64,000 nt of DNA from NCBI GenBank assembly GCA_025526935.1, contig JAHLKD010000001.1:1116001-1180000 (forward strand). The letters are read 5' to 3'. The position numbers and the translations under genes were made by a program. Each line of letters starts with the position of its first letter. Positions within the stretch are counted from its first letter, which is position 1. The DNA is from Cladochytrium replicatum (Eukaryota; Chytridiomycota; Chytridiomycetes; Cladochytriales; Cladochytriaceae). Below the pieces are notes generated by a model that saw nothing but the letters and a program-made list of their open reading frames with translations, was not told the DNA's origin and did not search any database. Below, piece after piece: positions 1-10,714 of the stretch.

Positions 1-229
1 GGTCAAAGACGTCACATCAACTCAAAGGACCAAGCCACACCACATCCCCCCACCAAACCCCATCACTCTACACAGAACTTGCCAAACATGGAAATAAATA
101 CATGAAATACAAGTCCGTAAATAAGAACCAAGAGGGATTGCCAAAAAAACTCTCAGATCAAAGAGAAAAAAGACAACCCAAAGGATAACCCATATAGCGA
201 ACAGTCTGATATGCTAGTTTTTAACACTT
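1..229. other. unassigned left edge
   Basis: No gene, long open frame or RNA gene is visible. The stretch is AT-rich and includes short A-runs. It borders an hAT transposase relic and may be part of the same decayed element. Confidence 0.5.
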
Positions 230-620
230 GGTTTTATATGTCTTATACGCTTCCTCCCAGACTTACTGCACAAGGTGACCTGATCCCTTCCTAATCTTTC
301 TCCCAAGCCATTGAAAATCAATAATATTGATCCTTAAAACGAGGATCGAGTGCCATAGCAACCGCTAAGCACGGGCACATAGTGATTGACTAATATACTC
401 CCAGGCTGCTTGTTTAGTGCATTTCGAAATGCTTTGCAGAAATTTTCATCAGATTCTTTCTCCTGTAGGTTGATTGATAAGATCATGGAAGTGCTGGATA
501 TCTAGACCCCTCAATCAACTTTGATATAACAACACTCAACCCATCCCGGATCTTCTGTCGGACCTCCCATTGCTTTGCATTTATTTACCAATCTTTCAAA
601 GAATCTTCAATCCAGCATAT
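230..620 (-). mobile_element. hAT-family transposase relic (fragment 1)
   Basis: The minus strand aligns base for base over about 330 nt with the clearer hAT relic near 56,290-56,640. Shared blocks include the segments encoding the conserved hAT features 'YPTLLL', 'A..VLDP' and an acidic 'LEDLEEAE' region. This copy has lost the frame through substitutions and small indels and has no long ORF. Known for the family: hAT transposases have an RNase-H-like catalytic domain followed by a C-terminal dimerisation segment; only the middle part survives here. Together with the copy at the right of the window this shows past hAT activity. Element ends and target-site duplications were not found. Confidence 0.7.
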
Positions 621-665
621 TTTGTCCATTGCCTCTCGTAGCTGTAAGGCTCGTTCGATCATATA

Positions 666-2190
666 GAATGTGCAGGGTGTTTTGGCAAGCAAGCTTCTTG
701 GTTTGCAGTGTGTTTATTTGGTCCCATATGGCCATTGGTTTGTAGTCCTTGAACCATTCAAGATTGTCAAATTTCGCTTACATGTTTCCAGGTCCAATCC
801 GGATTCTTTATGTTGCACTCAACATGCATTGCTACAAGCAGGTGTTCCTTTTGAACAAGACCTGCTCATCACTTTGGAACAACACCATACCTGGAGAAGA
901 CAACTGGCTTTTGAAACCTGTAGAGGAATTGATGCTCTAAAATCTGATCTCTACAGGTTCAGTCAATTCCGGAACAATGTGACCATGGTCAACTTTATGC
1001 GCTACTTGCTGGCTCCGACGCTCAGAGCATATCCTCTGTTTCTGCAGGATTGACGTGGAAAACAGTTTCAGACCACTTCAGCTCATGTCGAAGATCTTCA
1101 AAACATTTGGAACCTTCTCCCTGCTTATGTAACGGTTGGACACTACTTGCCAGTACACCTTGATCCGACCGTGCTTCCGATCGTGATCTGCCACATGCTT
1201 GCATATATTCTTATTTATAGAATGCTTATGAAAACACTCCAAACGAATAAAGGTAATCTAGAGAAAGCTATACCTGGTGCCTTCATATTAAGAACTGTGG
1301 TAATTAATTTCATTGACAAATCTTTTAAAGGTTCCGAATTACAAAACAGTATTGATGCTTGTAAAGGGTTGCTTCCTTTAACTGTAACTTAAGGTCTAGA
1401 CTCCATACCTAATAGGGGAGCCACACCAATACAATACAACAAAAATTAAGAGAAATTAGGTGTCATCCGCGATCTTAGTTATTTATGTTGAGTATTGTTA
1501 TATACTGGAATTAATTTAAATTTCTAATTCTTTCTACGAACTTTGTCGCTAATTGCGCTTTATCGTGTAAAAGTTATAGCATATTTTAATAATGGTAATT
1601 CTTATTGGTTTAAATATGCTCTTCTACTTGATCTTTGAGGTTAGTTTCACAGCCCAATATAAATGGAAGGAACCATATTTTTCTGTGATAGTGCATTTGC
1701 AACGGACTAGCAGAAATCAAAGAATTTGCTGATCATGAGTTTACGACTGGTCGAACCCTCTAAGCTTTGACGAGTATGCGCGGAAGTGGAATAAGCCAGT
1801 ATGTAGCTTGAAGTTCATGTGTCCAAACATCCAAACTTAACAAACATGTCTCCCACCGGTCCCTGAGTTCCTGTCATGTCATGTTCACTTTAAATCGTTG
1901 CATTCACTTTGCATGTCAAAACCAACGCCACGCCCTTGACTTTTTTGCTTTCATCAGTTATGATGGCTGTGGTCGTGAAGCGAGTTCGCCCAATTTGCTT
2001 ATGAATGCAAATGTGCCAACTGCGGCTCGCTTATATGGCTCGCATCACGGGGATTAAGCGGGAAAAGATACTCAGAAATTTATTTCGGCTGGGAATGTTT
2101 GTGGTGAGTATCCTGGTGCGACTTGAGCTTGAAACTGATTGTATCTGGAACAAAGGATACTCCACTGTTGGCGATTGCATATGGCAGGGA
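666..2190 (+). pseudogene. decayed tandem copy of the sterol/diacylglycerol O-acyltransferase
   Basis: This stretch aligns in order with exons 1 (end) to 5 of the intact acyltransferase that starts at 2635. Recognisable blocks are the end of exon 1 and the start of exon 2 (666-860), 'NNVT.VNF' with '.L.PTL' (970-1020), the exon-3 block after 'ttcagacca' (1053-1150), the block encoding the family's FYxDWWNS region (1685-1800, with the tryptophans lost to frameshift and stop) and the block matching 'YMARI..' to 'GMF' (2030-2105). It is broken by frameshifts, stop codons and an AT-rich insert near 1215-1600. The first ~145 codons of the intact gene have no counterpart. Intron positions can still be aligned, so it arose by DNA duplication and not by retrocopying. 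Confidence 0.88.
1215..1600. other. AT-rich insert inside the acyltransferase relic
   Basis: About 390 bp with no counterpart in the intact gene interrupts the relic between the parts matching exon 3. It is visibly richer in A+T than its flanks and contains an open stretch ending at 1392. The segment around 1385-1425 (taaggtctagactcc...aataggggagccac) resembles the 3' core of a group I intron, and the composition resembles fungal mitochondrial DNA, so a nuclear mitochondrial insertion is possible. That origin is an inference; plain AT-rich transposon debris would look similar. Confidence 0.4.
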
Positions 2191-2634
2191 GCATTTTCAA
2201 TTGAGTCTTGGGTGATCCATTGATAAGAATTGGTTTCTCCTGTTCTTCAAGCATTTGTCTTTTTAGTTTGAGATCTAATATCCTTTTGGCTTCTCTCCAA
2301 TCCTGTAGTGCTCGACTTTTTGCCGGCCTTGCCATAATCTGTCAACCAGCAATTTCTTCTTTTTATTTGCCTCTTACTCCTTCTCTAATAAGATCTCATG
2401 CTCTGTGTTTATTGCTGGAACCACATCGAGAGAATCTTGTTGTGCTTCTAATAAACCGTTTGAACTTATCTAGCTCCACACAACATATTCGACTGCACCG
2501 TGGTTCTTAAGCTTTGATCCATTCCAAAATATTCCTTCCGGGATTGGGATGCTGGTGCTATTTTAGAAAATTTCTCATATCATAAGCGGCTGAGCAAACG
2601 GCGAACTAAACACCTCCTCATACGAAGTATTTGA
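2191..2634. other. spacer between acyltransferase relic and intact gene
   Basis: No convincing gene. It should hold the promoter of the acyltransferase starting at 2635, but no clear TATA or other element is evident. Short open frames here have no recognisable protein features. Confidence 0.5.
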
Positions 2635-4435
2635 ATGACAAACCAACAAGACAACACAATGTCGACCTCTCATAAGTCTCTCGGGTCAAAAAACCAATCG
2701 AAGATCGATCCCACTCGGCACCACATCCACCTGAACCCTTACGAACGCAAGAAAGTGATCAAGGGCAATGCCTTCACCGCCCGCTCCTCCATGTTGGACC
2801 TCGAAACCCTCGAGCGTGAGCAGAACCCATTCCGTGGCTTCCTTACTCTATTCTGGATGGGCATGGCCGTTTACGTTATGTACACAATGTACACTAATTG
2901 GCGTCGAGAAGGAATTCCCTTACGGCTAAACTTTCTGAACCACATCTCACTCGATGGATGGGGTCTTGCGGTGTCTGACGCTGTGCTGGTCCTCAGTTGT
3001 GGAATGTCGGTCGTCATAACCAAGTTGTTCATGGCCGGCTGGATTCCTAAAAGCGGCATTCTGATAGTGCAGAATATTTGGCAAGCATCTTGGTTCGCAA
3101 CTTGTGTCTACTGGGTCTTCCACCGCGACTGGCCATGGGTTAGTATTTTAGCCACCCTCAAGGTTCTCTATTCAACTTCCATCAACAGGTTCAATCTGGA
3201 TTCTTTGTGATGCATTCCATCAGCATGCTAATGAAGCAGCACTCCTACATAGCAACCAACCGCGAATTCCTCTTGAAACAAGAGCTGCTTGCATCTCTTG
3301 AAAAGAAATTCAAGGAACTGTCCGGTGCGCACAAGAAGAGGGATGACACAACTACCGATGCCTCTCTGTTTAATACGGAGGACGAATCGGGTGAAGATGA
3401 CGCTACAGTTCATGAACCTACTCCCGAGGAATCAGAACTTCGCAAACTTGACGAGGAAATCGACGCTCTGAACTCAGAACTCCACAGATCAACTATCAGC
3501 TTTCCCAATAATGTGACCGTGGTCAATTTTATCGATTACATGCTGGTCCCGACTCTTGTCTATGACTTGGAGTATCCCCGCACTAAAACGTACGTACGAA
3601 CTTATCAGATGGGGATCCGGTGTAAGACATGACGCTGACACATATGCAGTTTCAGACCACTCTATCTCGTGTCCAAGATTTTCTCAACCTTGGGAACCTT
3701 CTCACTACTTTACCTGACTGTCGGACACTACATATTACCTGTTCTTGATGAAATGAAGTCAATGAACTACGTGGACACTCTGGTTCAGTTGTTGATCCCG
3801 TTCATGATGTGCTACTTGCTCGTGTTCTACATTATTTTCGAGGTAAAGTGGTTCAGGTTTTCGTTTCATCTTGGAGGCTTACCAACCATACTTTACAGTG
3901 CATTTGCAACGGATTTGCGGAAATCACAAGATTCGCTGATCGCGAGTTCTATGACGACTGGTGGAACTCGACCAGCTTTGATGAATTTGCACGAAAATGG
4001 AACAAACCCGTAAGCCATATGATACGAGAAAATGGTTGAACACTCAAAACTAACAAACTGGCAGGTTCATGAGTTCTTATTGCGCCATGTGTACCTTGAA
4101 TCGTTGCACTCCCTCCGCATGTCCAAGACGAACGCAACCCTCGTGACTTTCTTTCTATCTTCACTCATGCATGAAGTTGTAATGGCAGTGGTGGGCAAGC
4201 GTGTTCGCCTTTATCTCTTTGGAATGCAGATGTTCCAGCTCCCTCTGATCTATATGGCTCGTATCCCAGCTGTTAGGAAGCAAAAGCTCGTCGGTAACAT
4301 TATCTTCTGGTTTGGAATGTTCTTGGTAAGTCACATAAACGGAACGCGCTCCGATCTTCAGCTGATTTCCCTTCTTAACGTTTTTAGGGTCCGCCACTGT
4401 TGGCAGTTGCATACTGCCGCGAACACTACGCATGA
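2635..4435 (+). CDS. sterol/diacylglycerol O-acyltransferase (MBOAT, ARE/SOAT type)
   Basis: An ER membrane enzyme of the ACAT/DGAT1 branch of MBOAT proteins, which esterifies a sterol or diacylglycerol with an acyl-CoA. Six exons join cleanly: 2635-3138, 3189-3589, 3650-3842, 3899-4009, 4065-4325, 4388-4435, giving about 505 residues, a normal length. Family signatures are visible: 'WPW.QSGFFVMHS.SMLMKQHSY' across the exon 1/2 junction, the FYxDWWNS signature (here FYDDWWNS) in exon 4, 'WNKPVHEFLLRHVY' across exons 4/5, and 'SSLMHE' carrying the catalytic histidine. Several hydrophobic segments follow. The middle (3300-3500) is an acidic, lysine-rich insertion. The start could also be the Met at 2659. 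Resemblance is strongest to yeast Are1/Are2, so sterol acyl transfer is the best guess; DGAT activity cannot be excluded. A decayed copy lies directly upstream. Confidence 0.92.
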
Positions 4436-4804
4436 TGAGATTGTCGTGGGTGATAGAAAGAAGACGTCATATGTTTCATCGTTTTGTTTTTGGAAATTAT
4501 ATCTTTTTCTCCTTTTTCTTTTCAATTGCTTTGTGTGCTCGGACATTACGCTTCATTTTTCTATTTCTACTTGTTTTTCTTCTCCTTCTTTTCCTGGTTT
4601 GTCCTCCTTATTATTACCTTTTTACCAGCACTCTTGTTGGACAGACCTCTTGCCTGTTTACCTGTGCCCCCTTCTTCCTCAATAGAATTGGCAATTCTTC
4701 AACATATTGTGGTGGTCACGAAATGGGGCTGTGGCGCATGAAGAATCAAACACTGACGTGGGGACCAAATTCGATTAAGGACAGATCTGTGGGACACCGC
4801 AAGA

Positions 4805-5799
4805 ATGACTGTAAGAGGTGCAATTGCTGCAGGAATATCATCCGGAACGTTTTGGACAATCGGCGACACAATATCTCAGTTCGCGGTTGAAAGGAGATCA
4901 TTGTTTGCTACCCGCATACCACCTTCTGAACCACAAAACGAGCTCATTAACGGAAAGGGGGCTCGAGAAGCTCAGACGCCGTCACCATCCGGATCCGGAA
5001 AATCACCGTCGCCGCCAACACTCTCCAACAACAAAAACGATGCTTCATATAGGTTCAAGTCGGTGACTCCACCTCCAGGAGCATCAGAATCTCTTTCACA
5101 TTCCAGTCAAACGCATGCATCAAATAACGCCGCGAAATTGGGGACAGACCAGGAGGTTCTGAAGCAGGAAATCGCTTCTCACCCATTGAACCAAGTTGAT
5201 GGTGGGAATCGTCCATGGGATCCGTACAGGACACTGCGCATTGGTATGTAGATATTCAGGGCTTGAAAGTGGCCCTCTCAGTTGAAAAGGAGCCCAACAG
5301 TAGTGCTTCTGATTTCACTTGTGTTGTGACCCCTTTCTATCCTCTGACGCTTTTAACTCCCTTATCAATAGCACTTTTCGGTGCAACAATCAACGGGCCA
5401 TATTACTACTACGCCTTCCGAATAATCGACAGAGTCGTCGGAACATCGGTCTCAGTGAGCTCCGTGGTGATCAAAGCGATCTCCTCGCAAACATTCTTCA
5501 GCCCACCGTACCTAGCCACATTCCTTGCCTACACAGGCTACTTTGAAGGTGCGAATCCTGTCGACAGAGTACAGAGTCGGTTCGTTGAGCTCTACACGTC
5601 TTCGTGGATGATCTGGCCATTCGTCAACGTAGTCAATTTCAAATACATGAAACCCGGCGTGCCCAGAATATTGTTTATGAATGTTCTTGGTGTAGCGTGG
5701 AATGTTTATATGAGTTGGGTGAGTCAACGGGATGCGATAGCTGGGCAGAATGGTTTGGGACCGCCATCTTCATCTCCCCCCAAGCCTGTGGTTGTATGA
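4805..5799 (+). CDS. Mpv17/PMP22 family membrane protein
   Basis: Two exons (4805-5243 and 5372-5799; intron gtatgt...tag) give 288 residues, longer than the usual ~180-200. Family features appear in order: 'GDTISQF' near residue 19, 'DPYRTLRI' followed across the junction by 'ALFGATINGP', and the C-terminal 'WPFVNVVNFKYM' with 'WNVYMSW'. Members are small four-helix proteins of the mitochondrial inner membrane or peroxisome, thought to act as channels. Two oddities stand out. About 110 low-complexity residues (Ser/Pro-rich) separate the first motif from 'DPYRTLRI'. The usual His after the GP motif is Tyr. The frame is open upstream of the Met, so an additional 5' exon encoding the common 'LW.xYL' start is possible. 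Confidence 0.88.
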
Positions 5800-6011
5800 T
5801 CCCATTTTGAAAATGCTGGATCTCTGGTTGTGCATAATGTAATAGACTCTGCAACTACGCACCACGCCAACTGCAGCCAAACCAGGAGGTTTTAATTATT
5901 TGCTCGTTTGAAATATTGTATTTAGGAGCGATTCGAATAACCAGTTGGGTTGGGTCTTACGATGCTTACTGCCACTTGCGATATGACGATACACCTTCCA
6001 AATTTGGTAAC

Positions 6012-6561
6012 TTAGTTGCGATATATGTTGGCAGCTGCGCTAAGCTGTTGGAGGATAGTGAGATATGAACAGATAGCTCAAGCAACAAGTTCTGGGATCG
6101 GGAGAGATATCTTACGAGAGGAAGCCGTACCACGATTACTACTTCTCCCTTTTCGTCGCCGCGTTCAGCGATCTGCGTACCAGGGACGAAATCAAAGGGA
6201 ACCTTTATGTTCTCAATAGCTGAACGAAGGAACTGCGAGACATCCAATCTGTGCGTATTGCTTCTGCACCTGGTTCAAAAAAGAGCTATGCAGAATGCCT
6301 GTGGTGAAGCTGAATATGACATGACCCCCATGGAAAGATCAAGGGCGCTCTCCGAATGCTTCGTACCGCATGGCTTGGTAGTTGAAGAAACTGGGACTCT
6401 GTGCAATTTGTTACATTTTGTTGCAACCCACATCGTCCCAAACATGAAACTTTTTTTACCTTTTTGAAGCTGCTTGCTAAAGGCTCACTCGTACTTGAAG
6501 AGAACTCCTGGACAACTTTCGGATCACATACCTTTTTCGGGCAAATGGCCAAAGCGAGCAT
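6012..6561 (-). CDS. possible gene or gene fragment, unknown
   Basis: On the minus strand an open exon of about 45 codons (6115-6247, containing 'VPGTQIAERGDEKG') is followed by a plausible intron (gtaaga...caacag) and a short last exon ending 'AAANIYRN' at 6012. Upstream, 6286-6561 is open in another frame and may be an earlier exon. No domain is recognised and the 5' structure is not resolved. It could equally be a decaying gene. Confidence 0.28.
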
Positions 6562-8393
6562 ATTTACACCGATTTCGGTCTTTCACCACGAACCATCGAA
6601 GGACAGGTTGGCCCGGAAATGAGTGCTAAGCACAAGCCAACGCTTTTCAAAATCTCACGTAGCTATGGCTCTCATGAGGGGATTCTCCGTCTTGCGGCGT
6701 TCACACTTGATCTGCTAGAAAAATACTTTCCCAGGGCCATGGATAACTTGCCGAGAGATATAGGAGCCGTTCAATGATCCAAAACCTATAGTTTCTCTGA
6801 AAATGGGGGGACAAATATCTTGGCTATTATGAGAGGAAATGCAGATGATAGGATGGAGTTTGGAGCTGAACAGGTGATACTGGTGAGAGAGTCATCAGAT
6901 GAAGCGGATCTCTGTAGTTTGAGGGATTATGTCGGACAACGGGGATTTTTGCTCAATTAGGGTGGAAATTGAGAGATGAAGGGAAGGTTAAAGTTCAGGC
7001 TAGCAAACGAGATTGGGAAGAGAATATTATTCGAATCTTGTTTCTTAGGGAAGGAGTAGACGCCCTCAAACGTTTGTATCGCTGCCGAAATCGGCTATCA
7101 GTCATCTGCAAGCCTTTTACTAGGCATCATAACACAGAATGCACGCCACAATAGCTCGAACAGCTTGACGAGCATTTGGAGATAGAAGACGACGCCAGGT
7201 AAATCAAGATGTACAATATATGAATTGAAATACCAATGATTTTTCAGGGAACTTTGTTCACACATAAGAGGAAAGATTCGAGAGCTTGATGTTCAGTCCG
7301 AGTTTCATCGTTAACTCGATTTTAATCTTTTGCAAATGAAGGTGTACGATTTTTTATTACCCCAATACGTATATACCTTGAGAGCTTTACAAAGGATTTT
7401 GAAAACAGAGGGAATTAGTTGAGAGGGAATGTTGGATATCCAGGGTCAAGACAACTGACGCTTTGGCGAGAATAACTTGGTATTTTGGCTCAGTGTTTAG
7501 TTTTACCCCTGATGACGTTATGAACAGAGTCAAGAAGCTCAAGAAGAGATGCAAGGAGTTGATTGGAAAATTTCAAACCAAGGACGGTGTGAGAGGCTAT
7601 GGTATGTTGCCGGAAGCTTGCTCAGACGGCTCAGCCATCGACAGAAACCGAAGCGAAGGAAGAAACCTTAAGTTCACTGAAGCAGGCCGGGCAGTTAAGT
7701 GCAAGAATGGTGGCAAGTGCAAGAAGAGGTTTGATTTCAAAAGGCAGGAGCGAGCATATCATCAGCTTATTTTTCAATAATCTGGAGCTAACCTGTGACG
7801 AGCTCATTAAACTTTGTTTTGAACATGATACTGAATAAATTATGACCTAGTGCTGACGTAGGTATTTGGAACCAGCATTATACTGTCCGATCTTTCAGTC
7901 CAAAATTCGTTCCATTTTATGAGTGATCTGAGTGATAACAACATAACATCTTATGCCAAGTGGTGTGGCGTATGTGAAACATACAAAAAAACTGTCATGC
8001 ATTGAGAGACAAAACATGTGCCCTGCCATTTCAGAATTCACTGGTTTGACTGTGTTGGAAGAAGAGTATAATGTCATCCAATTGCACTCTAAGCTGATAA
8101 TGAAGAAATTTTCATTGTCCCGATTCACAGCTCGATACAATCAACAATGTGTCGATCTGTTTGTTTAATTGCTGATTCTCGATTTCGATGGGTGTGTCCG
8201 CTCACAAACGCCACAGCATCACGACGCGTCATAACGCGTCTTGCTCGGTCTGCCCAATAAAGAAAGTGGACGCAATCACACGATGCCGTGCTTTACTTTT
8301 TATCTGCAGCTGGGACCCCATTCATTCGACATTCCACAATCCGTTCCTTTCTGGTTTCCATATCCCCGAATTTTACATTGAGAACATCATTTT
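6562..8393. other. gene-poor stretch
   Basis: Only short open frames are present. A possible coding remnant lies at 7155-7310 on the plus strand, where two segments around a GT-AG intron (7200-7247) read 'LDEHLEIEDDA' and then 'RELCSHIRGKIREL' before a stop. No start codon or longer context supports a gene. The end of the stretch should carry the promoter of the cyclin at 8394. Confidence 0.4.
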
Positions 8394-9689
8394 ATGTGTC
8401 GACCACCACAACGGCGAGAACATGCACTCACATCATCCCCTCTGCCACTCGAGCAGGCGGAGAGTCATAGGAACCTTCTGAGGCTTTTAGAACAGCTCCG
8501 AGCCGACTGCATATGCGGCAACGCCGAAGCCTTGATTCCGTCAAAAGTTGATCAAGTCAAAGTCAATCCTGCTTTGATATTGGGCCACGACAACAAAGAG
8601 CTACCATACTACCATGAGCTCGATTCTGATCTGTATACCCCAGAAATCCACCGACCAGCCAGCTCTCTCTACTCGTACAATTGCGGTGACGATAACCGTG
8701 AATTGCGAGAACGTTCGTGCAGCACCATTTCGTTGAAAGACGATGCGATCATCATCTCGCAGGAAGGATCGCCGTGGACCCAGAAGGGCTCTCCCCTTCC
8801 CCCACCTCTGCACACACCTTCATCGGAAGGTTCCACCTACATCAACTCGGGTCATCACGAGAGCGAACACCAATCGCAACCCAGCTCGTGCTTGTACGTT
8901 GCAGCTTCTGAGGCAACTTTGGTGGATGAGGAGGAGCCTCACTTCAACAGCTCTTACGAGAAGATTGAGTATGCTGAACGTTTTGTCGGTGAGTGGGACG
9001 GGATTGCGTGGTTTCTTGTGCCACCTCCTTACATTGCTTCCTTCCATTCAGATGCCGCAGTTTGTGTTATGGAGTCGATCTGGCCCGTAAGCACTCTCCA
9101 CACTCACCCAGCGATGACACTTCCCCCTCTCCGTCTTTTCGTCCACGAGTTCCTCCGTCGCTCGCGGACCTCATTCCCCGCACTCCAACTTGCACTCTTC
9201 TACTTAGCCCGCCTTCGGGCACACCTCTCAGCCGTGTACTTCTCCTTCGACCCGGCCCAAGACAACGAAAACGACGTCTACTTCTGCGGTCCCATTTCGC
9301 CCATCTACCACCCCTCGCTCCGCTGCGGACGCAGGATGTTCCTCACCGCGCTCATGTCGGCATCGAAGTACCTCCTCGACAGACCCCCGTCCAACTTAGC
9401 CTGGGCTCGTCTGGGCGGTCTCGAGCTCGAGCACCTGAACACCGTCGAAGCGTCCTTCCTCGGCGCGATCCAGTTTGATCTGTTTGTGTCCCCGCAAAGC
9501 TGGGCTAAGCTGCGGGCAGGTTCCACTAAGCTGGCTGACCATGGCTCGCCTGAAGACTTTGCAAGAACGGTGTTCGATGCTGCTGGGACTGAGGTCCGAG
9601 GATTTGCCCTTGCGCCAAAGAAGCTCAGTGGGGCTCGGTACGTCGAGCAGTGGAGGTTCCAAGTTGACACGCAAGCCGTGTTTTGCTAA
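8394..9689 (+). CDS. PHO80-like (PCL-type) cyclin
   Basis: The C-terminal half carries a cyclin box of the PHO80/PCL type: 'LRLFVHEFLRRSR', 'ALFYLARL', 'CGRRMFLTALMSASKYL.D', 'NLAWARLGGLELEHLN' and 'E..FLGAIQFDLFVS'. Such cyclins bind Pho85/CDK5-type kinases and tune phosphate, polarity or glycogen responses. The first ~200 residues are Ser/Pro-rich and unconserved. The sequence at 8989-9051 is very probably an intron (gtgagt...ttcattcag). It is 63 nt with no stop, so the frame reads through either way; the spliced product is about 410 residues. The start at 8394 is the first Met of the open frame; an internal Met is possible. Confidence 0.85.
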   Translation: MCRPPQRREHALTSSPLPLEQAESHRNLLRLLEQLRADCICGNAEALIPSKVDQVKVNPALILGHDNKELPYYHELDSDLYTPEIHRPASSLYSYNCGDDNRELRERSCSTISLKDDAIIISQEGSPWTQKGSPLPPPLHTPSSEGSTYINSGHHESEHQSQPSSCLYVAASEATLVDEEEPHFNSSYEKIEYAERFVGEWDGIAWFLVPPPYIASFHSDAAVCVMESIWPVSTLHTHPAMTLPPLRLFVHEFLRRSRTSFPALQLALFYLARLRAHLSAVYFSFDPAQDNENDVYFCGPISPIYHPSLRCGRRMFLTALMSASKYLLDRPPSNLAWARLGGLELEHLNTVEASFLGAIQFDLFVSPQSWAKLRAGSTKLADHGSPEDFARTVFDAAGTEVRGFALAPKKLSGARYVEQWRFQVDTQAVFC

Positions 9690-10237
9690 ATCACTGAAAA
9701 GTTGCTTGGGAGGTAACCAGGGGCACTACAGAGGTTCTTTTGTGATTTTTAACTTGCGGGGCTGGTATTGAAGTGTGTCCAACCAGTGTCCTCTTAAGAT
9801 TCCTTTGTTTTTAGTGCCTCATGCCGTTTGGCACTCCCTGTTTTGTTTCTCCAACTCTACATGTTTGTTTTGATCTACTTCCCGCACAATGTACATCCTT
9901 GTATTTTCTGTTATCAAGTATCATCAGTACAACACTGTCGGGATAAGAGATATGTTCATAAAATGATGGCCGTTGATACCAAATTGAATGAGAGTTTCTC
10001 GGCCATGCATGCATCGACACAGCAATTTCGGCTTATCATTGCAGCGATCCATTGTCTAAATCTCCATCATACCTCTCAATAAGTGGGACACACGCACCTC
10101 CAGTAGCACATCCATTTTGCATGCATGCTTATATTGTATGACAAGGTAAGAAAACAAACAGCACAGAGATTCACGAGGTATCACTTATTTCTGGAGACAG
10201 AAATTTGATAAGCCCAAGGTTCTGAACCAAGCATGAG
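9690..10237. other. intergenic spacer
   Basis: No gene recognised. This is the 3' flank of the cyclin and of the convergent COX7a-like gene. Confidence 0.5.
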
Positions 10238-10532
10238 TCACCTCCCAAAGAATAAACGTACCCCCTTGATCAACTCCGACTGCCTGACAACGGACTTGTA
10301 CAAAACCACTGCTGTAAGGGCGAGGGTGACTCCAAGCCAGACTGAGTCTCCACGGCCGCGAATGTACACTGGGCGGTCGGATGGTGCCTGTTGAGTGACA
10401 TAATTGTTTAGGTACAAACGACTCCCCGCAAAAAATCTAAAGGGCCCTGACCTGCCAGAAGATGCGCTCCTGGACCTGGCCGCGACGCACGGCCTTTTCA
10501 CCAACGAGGAAGAGAGATCGCCAACCGCTCAT
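10238..10532 (-). CDS. COX7a-like subunit of cytochrome c oxidase
   Basis: Two exons, 10532-10452 and 10387-10238, with a GT-AG intron (gtcagg...caacag), encode 76 residues. Order of features: a short N-terminal part with 'EKAVRRGQVQERIFWQ', then 'SDRPVYIRGRGDS' and one hydrophobic helix 'WLGVTLALTAVVLY', ending in basic residues. This matches the COX7a layout (Q..F, P.Y...G..D, single transmembrane helix), an accessory subunit of mitochondrial complex IV. The first exon is too short to be seen as an ORF. Divergent from the SLC35F6-like gene across a 182-bp spacer with three CACGTG boxes. The assignment rests on short motifs; another small inner-membrane protein is possible. Confidence 0.65.
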
Positions 10533-10598
10533 TCTGAAAGTTTGAACTGCACTAGTGGCAGTGCTCAGTATCGAAAGTTAGTCAGAAGAGGGACTGCC

Positions 10599-10652
10599 CA
10601 CGTGACAGCATGTGTCTTTCACGTGAGAAACGTGTCCGGTGAAGCTCACGTG
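10599..10652. promoter_or_regulatory. three CACGTG boxes in a divergent promoter
   Basis: CACGTG occurs at 10599-10604, 10620-10625 and 10647-10652, each followed by A on the plus strand, with ACGTG also at 10630. They lie between the start codons of the COX7a-like gene (10532, minus) and the SLC35F6-like gene (10715, plus). CACGTG is the core site of basic helix-loop-helix factors (Cbf1, Pho4, USF/TFE types). Which factor acts here is unknown. Confidence 0.55.
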
Positions 10653-10714
10653 AATCGGCTGTTCTGAGCGTTTGGCCATTCCGTGACCAACCGAGCAAAG
10701 CAAGCATTGCGGAG

